Shown piece after piece: positions 14,775 through 22,607 of a stretch of 33,928 bases of DNA. Source of the stretch: DASRBO01 sp035653595. Lineage in GTDB: Bacteria > Actinomycetota > Acidimicrobiia > Acidimicrobiales > JAJPHE01. How positions within the stretch are numbered: position 1 is the first letter of the stretch; the number at the start of each line of letters is the position of its first letter. Location of the stretch: contig DASRBO010000179.1 in assembly GCA_035653595.1 (NCBI GenBank), positions 1 to 33,928 of the forward strand. Direction: 5' to 3'. A program made the position numbers and the translations under genes. The notes under the pieces are model-generated. The model was not told the origin of the DNA and ran no database searches. It was given only the letters and a program-made list of their open reading frames with translations.

Positions 14775-15806
14775 ATGCGCGTCGGTGTGCTGACCGGAGG
14801 CGGCGACTGCCCCGGGCTCAACGCGGTCATCCGGGCGGTGGTGCGCAAGGGCGAGATGCACCACCGCTACGAGCTGGTGGGCTTCGCCGATGGCTGGCGC
14901 GGCGTGATCGAGGGCAGGACCATCCCCCTCGACGTCGAGCGGTGCCGGGGGATCCTTCCCCGCGGCGGCACCATCCTCGGCACGTCGCGCACCAACCCCT
15001 ACAAGGTCGACGGCGGCGTGTCCGCCTGCCACGACAGCCTGGCGCGCCACGGGGTCGACGCCCTGGTGGCCATAGGCGGCGAGGACACCCTCGGCGTGGC
15101 CCACAAGCTGTTCTCCGAAGGGGTGCAGGTGGTCGGCGTGCCCAAGACCATCGACAACGACCTGTCGGCCACCGAGGTCACCTTCGGCTTCCACACCGCC
15201 GTGCAGATCGCCACCGACGCCATCGACCGTCTGCACACCACGGCCGAGTCCCACGACCGGGTGATCGTGTGTGAGGTGATGGGCCGCCACGCCGGTTGGA
15301 TCGCCGCCTATGCCGGCATCGCCGGCGGGGCGGCGGAGATCCTCGTGCCTGAGGAGCCCTTCGACATCGAGGTGGTGTGCCAGAAGCTGATCCAACGCCA
15401 CTCCAAGGGCCGCTTCGCCTCCATCGTGGTCGTCGCCGAGGGCGCCCGGCCCCGCGAGGGCTCGATGGTCCTTTCCTCCGGCGAGGTGGACCAATTCGGC
15501 CACGAGCGCCTCGGCGGCATCGCCAACGTGCTGGCCGAGGAGATCGAGCGGCGCACCGGCTTCGAGTCGAGGGTGACCATCCTCGGGCACGTGCAGCGGG
15601 GCGGGACCCCGACCGCCTTCGACCGGGTGCTGGCCACCCGCTTTGGTGTCGCCGCCATCGACGCCGTCGCCGACGGGGCCTTCGGCCAGATGGTCGCCCT
15701 GAAGGCGGGCGAGATCGTGCGGGTGCCGCTGGGCGAGGCGGTGACCGAGCTCAAGACGCTCGAGCCGTCGCTGTTCCACGACGTGGCCGCCATCTTCTTC
15801 GGCTGA
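14775..15806 (+). CDS. 6-phosphofructokinase, group III, probably pyrophosphate-dependent
   Basis: A 343-residue phosphofructokinase. It phosphorylates fructose 6-phosphate in glycolysis, or runs reversibly if PPi is the donor. GGGDCPGLNAVIRAVV, GGTILGTSRTNP, PKTIDNDL, GFHTAVQIATDAIDRLHTTAESHDR, EVMGRHAGW and GHVQRGGTPTAFDR are all in order. The phosphoryl-donor determinants are visible: D104 in GGEDTLG (codon 15084-15086) and K124 in PKTIDND (15144-15146). ATP enzymes have Gly at position 104, and Asp104 with Lys124 is the pattern of PPi-dependent enzymes such as the one from Amycolatopsis. ATG 14775 is preceded by GGAAGGGAG. I leave the symbol empty because pfkA and pfp are both used for this group. 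Confidence 0.93.
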   Translation: MRVGVLTGGGDCPGLNAVIRAVVRKGEMHHRYELVGFADGWRGVIEGRTIPLDVERCRGILPRGGTILGTSRTNPYKVDGGVSACHDSLARHGVDALVAIGGEDTLGVAHKLFSEGVQVVGVPKTIDNDLSATEVTFGFHTAVQIATDAIDRLHTTAESHDRVIVCEVMGRHAGWIAAYAGIAGGAAEILVPEEPFDIEVVCQKLIQRHSKGRFASIVVVAEGARPREGSMVLSSGEVDQFGHERLGGIANVLAEEIERRTGFESRVTILGHVQRGGTPTAFDRVLATRFGVAAIDAVADGAFGQMVALKAGEIVRVPLGEAVTELKTLEPSLFHDVAAIFFG

Positions 15807-15899
15807 CGCGCCCTTTCACTAACGCGCCCTTTCACTAACGCGCCTTTCGCAGACGGCGCCCGTTGGCTGACGCAGCGATCGCAGACGCACCCTCTTAGG
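15806..15899. repeat. Degenerate tandem repeat, six 15-17-bp units beginning ACG
   Basis: Two perfect copies of ACGCGCCCTTTCACTA (15806-15821 and 15822-15837) are followed by increasingly divergent units starting at 15838, 15853, 15870 and 15885. The first unit begins on the last base of the phosphofructokinase stop codon. A GCGATCGC palindrome is at 15875-15882. The array fills the gap between two convergent genes and has no open frame of note. The last four units are my own alignment and less certain than the first two. Confidence 0.65.
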
Positions 15900-15909
15900 C
15901 CGAAGGCCT
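15897..15909. terminator. Hairpin between convergent genes (AGGCC-GAA-GGCCT)
   Basis: A perfect 5-bp stem (15897-15901 with 15905-15909) and GAA loop lie between the ends of the phosphofructokinase and inositol-phosphatase-family genes. It is symmetric and could serve both directions. There is no T-tract on the plus strand after the stem. Confidence 0.35.
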
Positions 15910-15924
15910 CCAGCTGGGAGGGAG

Positions 15925-16749
15925 TCAGGGATGGGCGCCCGGCGTCGACATCGCCTCGACGATGGCGCTGCGCAGGGACGAGGCGATGGCGGGAGCGGCG
16001 GCGACCACCATGTCGTCGCTGGCCGGGCCCCCGGCGAGGTCGCCCATCCACGCCCCCGCCTCGGTCGCCACCAGTCCGCCGGCGGCCCGGTCCCAGTGGT
16101 GGGTGCCCGACTCGTAGTAGCCGTCCAGCCTTCCGGCGGCCACCGAGCACAGGTCGAGGGCGGCGGCCCCGGCCCGGCGGATGTCGCGCACCTGCGGAAG
16201 CAGGGCGGCGGCGAGCAGCCCCTGCCAGCGCCGGGCCTCGGCGTCGTAGGCGAAGCCGGTGCCGATCAACGAGGTGGCCAGATCCTCGGGCTCGGAGACC
16301 CCCAGCCGCTCACCGTCGCGGTAGGAGCCGGCCCCGGCAACGGCCGTGAACATCTCCTGCCGGCACGGATCGTGCACCACCCCCACCGTCACCCTGCCGT
16401 CCACCTCGGCCGCCACCGACACGGCGAAGACCGGCAGCCCGTAGAGGTAGTTCACCGTGCCGTCGAGAGGGTCGACCACCCAGCGCACCGCCGAGGTGCC
16501 GCTGCTGGCACCGCCCTCCTCGCCCAGGAAGGCGTCGTCGGGGCGGCGCCGGCGGATCGTGGCCATGATCAGGGACTCGCTGGCCCGGTCGAGGTCGCTC
16601 ACCAGGTCGGTGCGGGACGACTTCGACTCCACCCGCCCCGGCCCTTTGCGCAGGCCCTCGAGCAGCAGCTCCCCGGCGGAGCGGGCCGCCTCGACGGCGA
16701 GGTCGAGCAGCGACTCGGGATCAGGGCCGGCGGGCACCGCTTCGACCAT
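15925..16749 (-). CDS. Inositol-monophosphatase-family phosphatase (SuhB-like)
   Basis: A 274-residue protein of the lithium-sensitive, Mg-dependent phosphatase family. Metal ligands are visible at E77-E78 (LGEEGG), D93-P-L-D96-G-T98 (VVDPLDGTVNYLYG) and the C-terminal HHWDRAAGGLVATEAGAW. KSSRTDLVSDLDRASE and VAVSVAAEVDG-like segments agree. Actinobacterial relatives dephosphorylate inositol 1-phosphate, histidinol phosphate or fructose 1,6-bisphosphate, and the sequence alone does not choose between them. Its neighbour is a putatively PPi-dependent phosphofructokinase, so a fructose-bisphosphatase role is possible but speculative. It is divergent from the threonine aldolase gene with a 36-bp gap. 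Confidence 0.9.
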   Translation of the reverse strand: MVEAVPAGPDPESLLDLAVEAARSAGELLLEGLRKGPGRVESKSSRTDLVSDLDRASESLIMATIRRRRPDDAFLGEEGGASSGTSAVRWVVDPLDGTVNYLYGLPVFAVSVAAEVDGRVTVGVVHDPCRQEMFTAVAGAGSYRDGERLGVSEPEDLATSLIGTGFAYDAEARRWQGLLAAALLPQVRDIRRAGAAALDLCSVAAGRLDGYYESGTHHWDRAAGGLVATEAGAWMGDLAGGPASDDMVVAAAPAIASSLRSAIVEAMSTPGAHP

Positions 16750-16773
16750 AACCGTGCCCGGACGGGGCGCCGA

Positions 16774-16779
16774 TAAGGT
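16774..16779 (+). promoter_or_regulatory. -10-like element (TAAGGT) for leaderless threonine aldolase gene
   Basis: TAAGGT ends 6 nt before ATG 16786, the ideal leaderless spacing, and no Shine-Dalgarno sequence exists in the gap. The same hexamer is the -10 of the predicted mraZ promoter at 30311. Confidence 0.45.
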
Positions 16780-16785
16780 CGGGCG

Positions 16786-17805
16786 ATGGCCAGCGGCCCC
16801 GTCGACCTCCGCTCCGACACCGTCACCCGCCCCACCCCGGCCATGAGGAAGGCGATGGCCGACGCCGAGGTGGGCGACGACGTCTACGGCGAGGACCCCA
16901 CCGTCAACCGGCTGCAGGAGGCCTTCGCCGCCCGGGTGGGCAAGGAGGCCGCCCTGTTCGTGCCCTCCGGCACCATGGGCAACCAGATCGCCCTGCGGCT
17001 GCTTGGCCGGCCCGGCACGTCGGTGGTCGCCGGCCGCCGCCAGCACGTGGTGATCTACGAGAACGGCGCCGCCGCCCGCAACGCCGCCGTGCAGTTCCAC
17101 CTGGTGGACGATGCCGACGGCACCATCAGCGCCGACGAGGTGGCCTGGGCGCTGGATGCGGCGGCCCACCACCAGCCGACTCCCTCGATGGTCTGCGTGG
17201 AGAACACCCACATGCCTGCCGACGGCGCCCCGTGGCCGCTGGAGGCCCTCAAGGAAGTGGCCGCCGCCGCCCCCCATCTGCCCCTGCATATGGACGGGGC
17301 CCGCCTCTTCCACGCCGAGGTCGCCACCGGCACCCCGGCGGCCGACTACGCCGCCGTGGCCACCACGGTCATGTGCTGCCTGTCCAAGGGCCTCGCCGCC
17401 CCGGTCGGCTCCGTGCTTGCCGGCCCGGCCGACCTCATCGCCGAGGCCCGGGCCGTGCGGGCCGGCCTCGGCGGCGGCATGCGCCAGGCCGGGGTGATCG
17501 CCGCCGCCGGCCTGGTCGCCCTCGAGACCATGGTCGAGCGCCTGGCCGAGGACCACCACCGGGCCCGCCGCCTGGCCGAGGCGGTGGCCGAGCGCTGGCC
17601 CGAAGTCGGCGTCGAGCCGGAGCGGATCCGGACCAACATCGTCACCTTCGGGCACCGCCAACCGGCCGAGCTGCTCGACCACCTGCGCCGGGCCGGGGTG
17701 CTGGCCGGCACCATCGCCCCCGGCGTCGTTCGGCTGGTGACCCACATCGACGTGGACGACGAAGGCATCGACACGGCCCGGGCGGCCCTGGCCGACGCCC
17801 CCTGA
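16786..17805 (+). CDS. ltaE: Low-specificity L-threonine aldolase
   Basis: A 339-residue fold-type I PLP enzyme. It splits L-threonine or L-allo-threonine into glycine and acetaldehyde. The start VDLRSDTVTRPTPAMRKAM, then VGDDVYGEDPTVNRLQ, FVPSGTMGNQIAL, HMDGARLFHA and LSKGLAAPVGSVLAG with the PLP lysine K201 are diagnostic. The usual ENTHNRAGG segment reads ENTHMPADGAPW, a small divergence near the active site. The next gene (PIG-L deacetylase) starts one base after its stop, which suggests one transcript running through to dinB. Confidence 0.94.
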   Translation: MASGPVDLRSDTVTRPTPAMRKAMADAEVGDDVYGEDPTVNRLQEAFAARVGKEAALFVPSGTMGNQIALRLLGRPGTSVVAGRRQHVVIYENGAAARNAAVQFHLVDDADGTISADEVAWALDAAAHHQPTPSMVCVENTHMPADGAPWPLEALKEVAAAAPHLPLHMDGARLFHAEVATGTPAADYAAVATTVMCCLSKGLAAPVGSVLAGPADLIAEARAVRAGLGGGMRQAGVIAAAGLVALETMVERLAEDHHRARRLAEAVAERWPEVGVEPERIRTNIVTFGHRQPAELLDHLRRAGVLAGTIAPGVVRLVTHIDVDDEGIDTARAALADAP

Positions 17806-17806
17806 G

Positions 17807-18511
17807 GTGGCCGAGCTGCTGGAGGCCGCCCCGGCCAGCGCCCTGGCCGTCTACGCCCATCCCGACGACCCCGAGGTGTCGTGCGGGGGCACCCTGGCCC
17901 GGTGGGCGGAGGCCGGGTGCCGGGTGGAGGTGGTCCTGTGCGCATCCGGTGACAAGGGCAGCTCCGACCCCGCCATCGGGGGGGCCGAGCTGGCCGCCCG
18001 CCGCGCCGGGGAGGTCGAGCGGGCCGGACAGGCGCTGGGGGTGGGCGCCCACCACCTGCTCGGGCATCCCGACGGCGAGCTGGACGAGCGCGTCCTCACA
18101 GGCGAGCTCGTCGGGCTCATCCGGTCCTCCCGACCCGAGGTGGTGGTCTGCCCCGACCCGACGGCGGTGTTCTTCGGGGAGCACTACTTCAACCACCGCG
18201 ACCACCGCTGCGTGGGCTGGGCCGCCCTCGACGCCGTCGCCCCGGCCGCCTCCCAGCCCCGCTACTTCCCCGAGGCCGGCCCTCCCCACCGGGTCCAGTC
18301 GGTGTACCTGTCGGGCACCCTGGCCCCCGACGTGTGGGTGGACATAACCGCCAGCGTCGAGCGCAAGGCCAGGGCCCTCATGTGCCACGAGAGCCAGCTG
18401 GGCGAGCCGGGGGAGTGGCTGCGCAGCGTGGTGCGCCAGCGGGCCGAGGAGGCCGGCCGCCAGGCCGGGGTCGCCTACGCCGAGGGTTTCCGCCGGCTCC
18501 GTCTGGGCTGA
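17807..18511 (+). CDS. PIG-L / LmbE-family N-acetylglucosaminide deacetylase-like protein
   Basis: A 234-residue zinc deacetylase of the family that includes MshB, Mca and BshB. YAHPDDPEVSCGGTLARW carries the zinc ligands (HPDD) and the FNHRDHRCVGW motif supplies the third. Other blocks are LCASGDKGSSDP and, at the C-terminus, KARALMCHESQLGE. The substrate could be a mycothiol intermediate, a mycothiol conjugate or another GlcNAc compound; I see no other mycothiol gene in the window to decide. GTG 17807 is separated by one base from the threonine aldolase stop, and dinB starts 8 bases after this gene. Confidence 0.9.
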   Translation: MAELLEAAPASALAVYAHPDDPEVSCGGTLARWAEAGCRVEVVLCASGDKGSSDPAIGGAELAARRAGEVERAGQALGVGAHHLLGHPDGELDERVLTGELVGLIRSSRPEVVVCPDPTAVFFGEHYFNHRDHRCVGWAALDAVAPAASQPRYFPEAGPPHRVQSVYLSGTLAPDVWVDITASVERKARALMCHESQLGEPGEWLRSVVRQRAEEAGRQAGVAYAEGFRRLRLG

Positions 18512-18519
18512 GGGCCACA

Positions 18520-19794
18520 ATGGGCGCCGTGCCCGCAGCCACGGCGGTGACCACGCCGATCCTGCACGTCGACATGGACGCCTTCTTCGTGGCGGTGGAG
18601 ACCAAGCGGGATCCGAGCCTGGCCGGCAAGCCGGTGGTGGTCGGGGGCACCGGCGCCCGCGGGGTGGTGGCGTCGTGCTCCTACGAGGCCCGGGCGTTCG
18701 GGATCCACTCGGCCATGCCGACCGTCACCGCCCGGCGGCTGTGCCCCCAGGCCGTCTTCCTGCACGGCAACTTCGACCTCTACCTCGAGGCCAGCGCCGA
18801 CATCCACCGCATCTTCACCTCGTTCACCCCGCTCGTGGAGGGGGTGGCCCTGGACGAGGCCTTCCTCGACGTGTCCGGGTGCCGGCGCCTGTTCGGGGAG
18901 CCGCCGGAGGTGGCGGCCGCCATCCGCCGGCGCGTCCTCGCCGAGGCCGGCCTCGACTGCTCGGTTGGGGTGGCCCGCATCAAGCTGCTGGCCAAGCTGG
19001 CCTCGCGGGCGGCCAAGCCCAAGGCCAGCCCGACCGGGCGCCGGCCCGGGCCAGGGGTTGTGGTCGTAGAGCCCGAGGAGGAGTTGGCCTTCCTGCACCC
19101 CCTGCCGGTGAGGGCGCTGTGGGGGGTGGGACCGGCCACCGGCGCCCGCCTGGCCCGGATGGGGGTGGAGACGGTGGGGGACCTGGCGGCCGTGCCGGTC
19201 GAGTCGCTGGTGGGCGCCCTGGGCAACGCCGCCGGCCAGCACCTCCACGACCTGGCCTGGGCCCGCGACGAGCGCCGGGTGGTCCCCGACCGGCCGACCA
19301 AGTCCATCGGCCACGAGGAGACCTACGCCCGCGACCACCACCGCCACGACACCCTGCGCCCCGAGGTGGTGCGGATGTCCGACGCCGTGGCCGCCCGCCT
19401 CCGCCACGCCGGCCTCAAGGCCCGCACGACCACCCTGAAGGTGCGCTTCGGCGACTTCACCACCATCACCCGCTCCCGCACCGAGGCGGCCCCGTTCGAC
19501 TCCGGGCCGGTGATCGCCCGGGCGGCCAACGACCTGCTGGCCCACGTCGACGTGGGTCCTGGGGTCCGCCTGATCGGGGTTTCGGTGTCCGGGCTGGCCG
19601 AGGCGGAGTCCGAGCAGCTCAGCCTGGACGGCCTCGATCCCGACGACGGCTGGGACGCCGCCAGCCGGGCGGTGGACGAGATCCGGGCCCGCTTCGGGGA
19701 CGCCGCCGTGGGCCCGGCCGCCCTCGCCGGCAGGGCAGGACTGCGGATCAAGCGCCAGGGGGATACTCAGTGGGGGCCCCGGCGCCCTGAGTGA
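18520..19794 (+). CDS. dinB: DNA polymerase IV (Y-family translesion polymerase)
   Basis: A 424-residue Y-family polymerase. Catalytic carboxylates are D18 (HVDMDAFF) and D112-E113 (VALDEAFLD). SYEARAFGIHSAMP, VGVARIKLLAKLASRAAKP, the helix-hairpin-helix LWGVGPATGARL, and RPTKSIGHEETY of the little-finger region follow. Near the C-terminus EQLSLDGL resembles a beta-clamp-binding motif (QLxLF). ATG 18520 gives a short variable N-terminus before the conserved ILHVDMD. No LexA box is visible close upstream, so it may be expressed with the threonine aldolase / PIG-L genes and not by SOS. Confidence 0.95.
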   Translation: MGAVPAATAVTTPILHVDMDAFFVAVETKRDPSLAGKPVVVGGTGARGVVASCSYEARAFGIHSAMPTVTARRLCPQAVFLHGNFDLYLEASADIHRIFTSFTPLVEGVALDEAFLDVSGCRRLFGEPPEVAAAIRRRVLAEAGLDCSVGVARIKLLAKLASRAAKPKASPTGRRPGPGVVVVEPEEELAFLHPLPVRALWGVGPATGARLARMGVETVGDLAAVPVESLVGALGNAAGQHLHDLAWARDERRVVPDRPTKSIGHEETYARDHHRHDTLRPEVVRMSDAVAARLRHAGLKARTTTLKVRFGDFTTITRSRTEAAPFDSGPVIARAANDLLAHVDVGPGVRLIGVSVSGLAEAESEQLSLDGLDPDDGWDAASRAVDEIRARFGDAAVGPAALAGRAGLRIKRQGDTQWGPRRPE

Positions 19795-19876
19795 GCCCGG
19801 GGTTCGCGTTGTTGGCGCTGCCGGGCTGCGCGAATATGGCTCAAGTCGGATCGCCCGAAGCCGAAGGGGTGGGGTA

Positions 19877-20248
19877 GTGCCGCTATCCGAAGAAGAGCAG
19901 CGGATCCTCCACGAGATCGAGCGCAGCTTCTACGAGAACGACCCCGACTTCTACGGCAAGGTCACCTCGGAGACGCTGTACCGTCACGCCGGGCGTAACT
20001 GCAAGTGGGCCCTGCTCGGCTTCCTGAGCGGCCTGGCCGTCCTGGTGGTGTCCTTCGCCTCCTCCATCTGGGTGGGCTTCCTCGGCTTCCTGATCATGCT
20101 GAGCTGCGCCATCGTCTTCGAGGCCAACGCCCGCAAGATGGGCCGGGCCGGCTGGGAGCAGGTCTCCAAGTCGCTGCGGGCCGGGGGCCTCTCCGAGGCC
20201 ATCGGCGACACCGGCCGACGCCTGCGCAAGCGCTTCCGGCGCGAGTAG
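19877..20248 (+). CDS. DUF3040 small membrane protein
   Basis: A 123-residue protein from GTG 19877, preceded by the purine-rich GAAGGGGTGGGG. The start PLSEEEQRILHEIERSFYENDPDFYGKV is the DUF3040 signature of actinobacteria. Two adjacent hydrophobic helices (about residues 43-61 and 63-83) are followed by a basic tail ending RRLRKRFRRE. Topology is probably both termini inside. Function unknown; the family is often found near cell-division genes in actinobacteria. The 82-bp gap before it contains a spaced TTCGCG / CGCGAA inverted repeat (19803-19808, 19829-19834) whose role I cannot tell. Confidence 0.92.
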   Translation: MPLSEEEQRILHEIERSFYENDPDFYGKVTSETLYRHAGRNCKWALLGFLSGLAVLVVSFASSIWVGFLGFLIMLSCAIVFEANARKMGRAGWEQVSKSLRAGGLSEAIGDTGRRLRKRFRRE

Positions 20249-20264
20249 CCCCCCGGACTCCCGA

Positions 20265-22607
20265 TCAGGCCCGCCCGGCCCGCTGGTATCCCGGCTTCCT
20301 GGGCCCGCGCCCGGCCCCGCCGGCCGGCCGGTCCTGCCCCGATCGCCGCCGTCCCGCCGGCCGCCGGCGGGAGCGGGGTCGGGGGTCGAGCTCCCAGCCC
20401 AGCCGGCGCCAGCGCCCAGCGGAGTCCAGCACCGCCCGCTCCACCTCGGCCGCCCGCTGGTGGGCCAGCTCGGATGAGGCGGGGCTGGCCTCCTCGGGCC
20501 CGAAGGCGGCCGCCCCGGCCTGGCCGGCCAGCTCCAGCAGGGCGGTAGCCGCCGGTGGGGGCAGGTCGGCGCTGACGGCGGCCCGGCGGGCGTGCTCGAG
20601 GAAGGTCTCGCCCCGACCCCTGCCGGCGCCGGCGTCGGCCAGGCGCTCGGCCGCCTCCTGCCAGGCGACCAGCACCTGCTCCGCCCCGGCCCGGGCCCGG
20701 CGCCGGCGGCGGTGGCGGGCCATCGACTTGAGGGCCGGCACCCCCAGCACCCACACGGCGGCCAGGGCCCCCAGGAAGGCCACCAGGCCCACCAGGGCCC
20801 AGGCCCCGGCCGAGCGCCGGTGGGCCGGGGTCGGGTGGTTGGCCGGCGGCGGCGGCGTGCGGGGCGGGAGGGTGGTGGTCGGCGCCGGCTGGGGGACCGC
20901 CTGGGCGGGGACGGTGATCGTGCTCGAGCCGCCGGCGGGGGCGGCCTGGGCCGGCGCCACCCCGGTGTAGGCCTGGCTGCCGGGGATGCCCCGGCCCGGG
21001 GTCGGGTCGAAGGGCACCCAGCCGAACTGGCCCAGCAGCACCTCCGGCCAGGCGTGGGCGTGCATCCCGAGCACGTGCCAGTAGCCGTCCGCCTCGGCCG
21101 TGCCCGGGGTGAAGCCCACCGCCACCCGGGTGGGCAGGCCGATGGCGCGGGCCATGACGGCGTAGGCGGCGGCGAACTGCTCGCAGTAGCCCTGGCGCAC
21201 CACGAACAGGAACTGCACCAGGGCCGAGTCGCTGTGGCCGGGCGGTATGTCGAGGCTGTAGCCGTAGTGCGACCGCAGGTAGTCCTGCAGGGCCTTGGCC
21301 TTGTCGTAGGCGGTGCTGTCACCGGCGGTGATCCGCCGGGCCAGGCGGGCGATGGAGTCGGGCACGGCAGGCAGGGTGGTGTAGTGGGTGACCACCGACG
21401 CCGACAGCGACGACATGTCGGCGCCGCGCAGCTCGGTCCCGTCGAAGTGGGGCACGGCCGAGGCCACCGTGTAGTGCTCGCCGTCGGAGGTGGCGGCCTG
21501 GCTGATCAGGCTCTCCGAGGTGGCGTCGAAGCTCACCCCGGTGGCCCCGGCGAGGCGCACCGGCAGGTAGGCGGCCGGCAGCCAGATGCTGCCCAGGTTG
21601 GAGATGGCGTAGCCCTGGTCCACCGCCTGCGCCCCCGCCACCGCCTTGACCGGCAGGCGGGACTGGACGGGGGAGTAGGGCTCGTCGGAGGACCAGATGT
21701 TCCCGTCGAAATGGTCGAGGGCCGTCAGCCGCCAGTACTCCGGCACCGCCGAGCGGACGGTGAACAGCTCGGTGTCTGACTCATTGATCAGCCGGTAGCG
21801 CACGTCGACCAACGGGCTGATGGTTGTCCGGTTGGCGGGCCCGCTCACGCCGGAGTGGCGGGCCGCCACCACCGCCGCCGATGCCGCCCCGGGCAGGTGC
21901 GGGCCCACCAGGACCGCCCCCACGATCACCACCACGGCGATCCCCACCCCCGCCCCGCTGAGCACGTAGGGCCGCCCCAGCCCTCCGGTGAACCGGGCCG
22001 CCACGGCGGCCCGCCGCGCGCCCCGGTGGACCATCACGAAGACGGCGATGGCGGCCAGGGCGGCGGCGCTCCAGGCCACCCGGTTGGCCGGCCGCCCCAG
22101 GATGGCCACGAACACCAGGGTGGCCACCGGGGCGATGGTCGCCTCCATGGTGGCCTGCAGCCGGAAGGCGGCCCAGTCCGACAGCGCCGCCACCAGGGCC
22201 ACCGCCCCCATGGCGGTCAGCACGAAGCCCCGCAGGGAGGGCACGGGGGCGGCCAGGTTGGAGAAGGCCGAGCGGGCGTAGACGATGGCGTGCCAGCCGC
22301 GCGAGAAGGTGGCCGGCGTCGGGAGGCCGGCGAAGGTGGTGTGGCCCAGCACCATCCAGGCCATCAGCAGGCCGGTGGCGGCCAGGGTGAGGCCCAGGCT
22401 GGCCAGCACCGGCAGCCTCCAGCGCCGGGCCAGCCAGCTCACCAGGTGGCCCACGACCGCCGCCGTCATCACCGGGGCCAGCCAACGGCTGTCGGCGAAG
22501 AGGCGGGCCATGCTGGCCGCCGTCACCACCGTGAGCAGGCACAGGGCCGCTGCCGCCCCGGCCGACCGCTCGGCTGCCGGCCCCAGGTCGGGACGCTGGG
22601 CGCTCAC
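20265..22607 (-). CDS. TgpA-like membrane transglutaminase-domain protein (DUF3488 / DUF4129)
   Basis: A 780-residue protein from GTG 22607, which overlaps the DUF58 stop (GTGA). About six hydrophobic helices fill residues 20-240. An extracytoplasmic transglutaminase core follows, with the triad C475 (RQGYCEQFAAAYAVMARAIGLPTR), H518 (HAHAWPEV) and D534 (FDPTPG). A Pro/Thr-rich linker, one more transmembrane helix (about 640-660) and a cytoplasmic Arg-rich C-terminal domain complete it. This is the common three-gene set with a MoxR ATPase and a DUF58 protein. The exact substrate is not known for the family; a role at the cell envelope is likely from topology. The frame stays open upstream for over 700 codons, but that part is out of frame with two real genes. 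Confidence 0.9.
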   Translation of the reverse strand: MSAQRPDLGPAAERSAGAAAALCLLTVVTAASMARLFADSRWLAPVMTAAVVGHLVSWLARRWRLPVLASLGLTLAATGLLMAWMVLGHTTFAGLPTPATFSRGWHAIVYARSAFSNLAAPVPSLRGFVLTAMGAVALVAALSDWAAFRLQATMEATIAPVATLVFVAILGRPANRVAWSAAALAAIAVFVMVHRGARRAAVAARFTGGLGRPYVLSGAGVGIAVVVIVGAVLVGPHLPGAASAAVVAARHSGVSGPANRTTISPLVDVRYRLINESDTELFTVRSAVPEYWRLTALDHFDGNIWSSDEPYSPVQSRLPVKAVAGAQAVDQGYAISNLGSIWLPAAYLPVRLAGATGVSFDATSESLISQAATSDGEHYTVASAVPHFDGTELRGADMSSLSASVVTHYTTLPAVPDSIARLARRITAGDSTAYDKAKALQDYLRSHYGYSLDIPPGHSDSALVQFLFVVRQGYCEQFAAAYAVMARAIGLPTRVAVGFTPGTAEADGYWHVLGMHAHAWPEVLLGQFGWVPFDPTPGRGIPGSQAYTGVAPAQAAPAGGSSTITVPAQAVPQPAPTTTLPPRTPPPPANHPTPAHRRSAGAWALVGLVAFLGALAAVWVLGVPALKSMARHRRRRRARAGAEQVLVAWQEAAERLADAGAGRGRGETFLEHARRAAVSADLPPPAATALLELAGQAGAAAFGPEEASPASSELAHQRAAEVERAVLDSAGRWRRLGWELDPRPRSRRRPAGRRRSGQDRPAGGAGRGPRKPGYQRAGRA

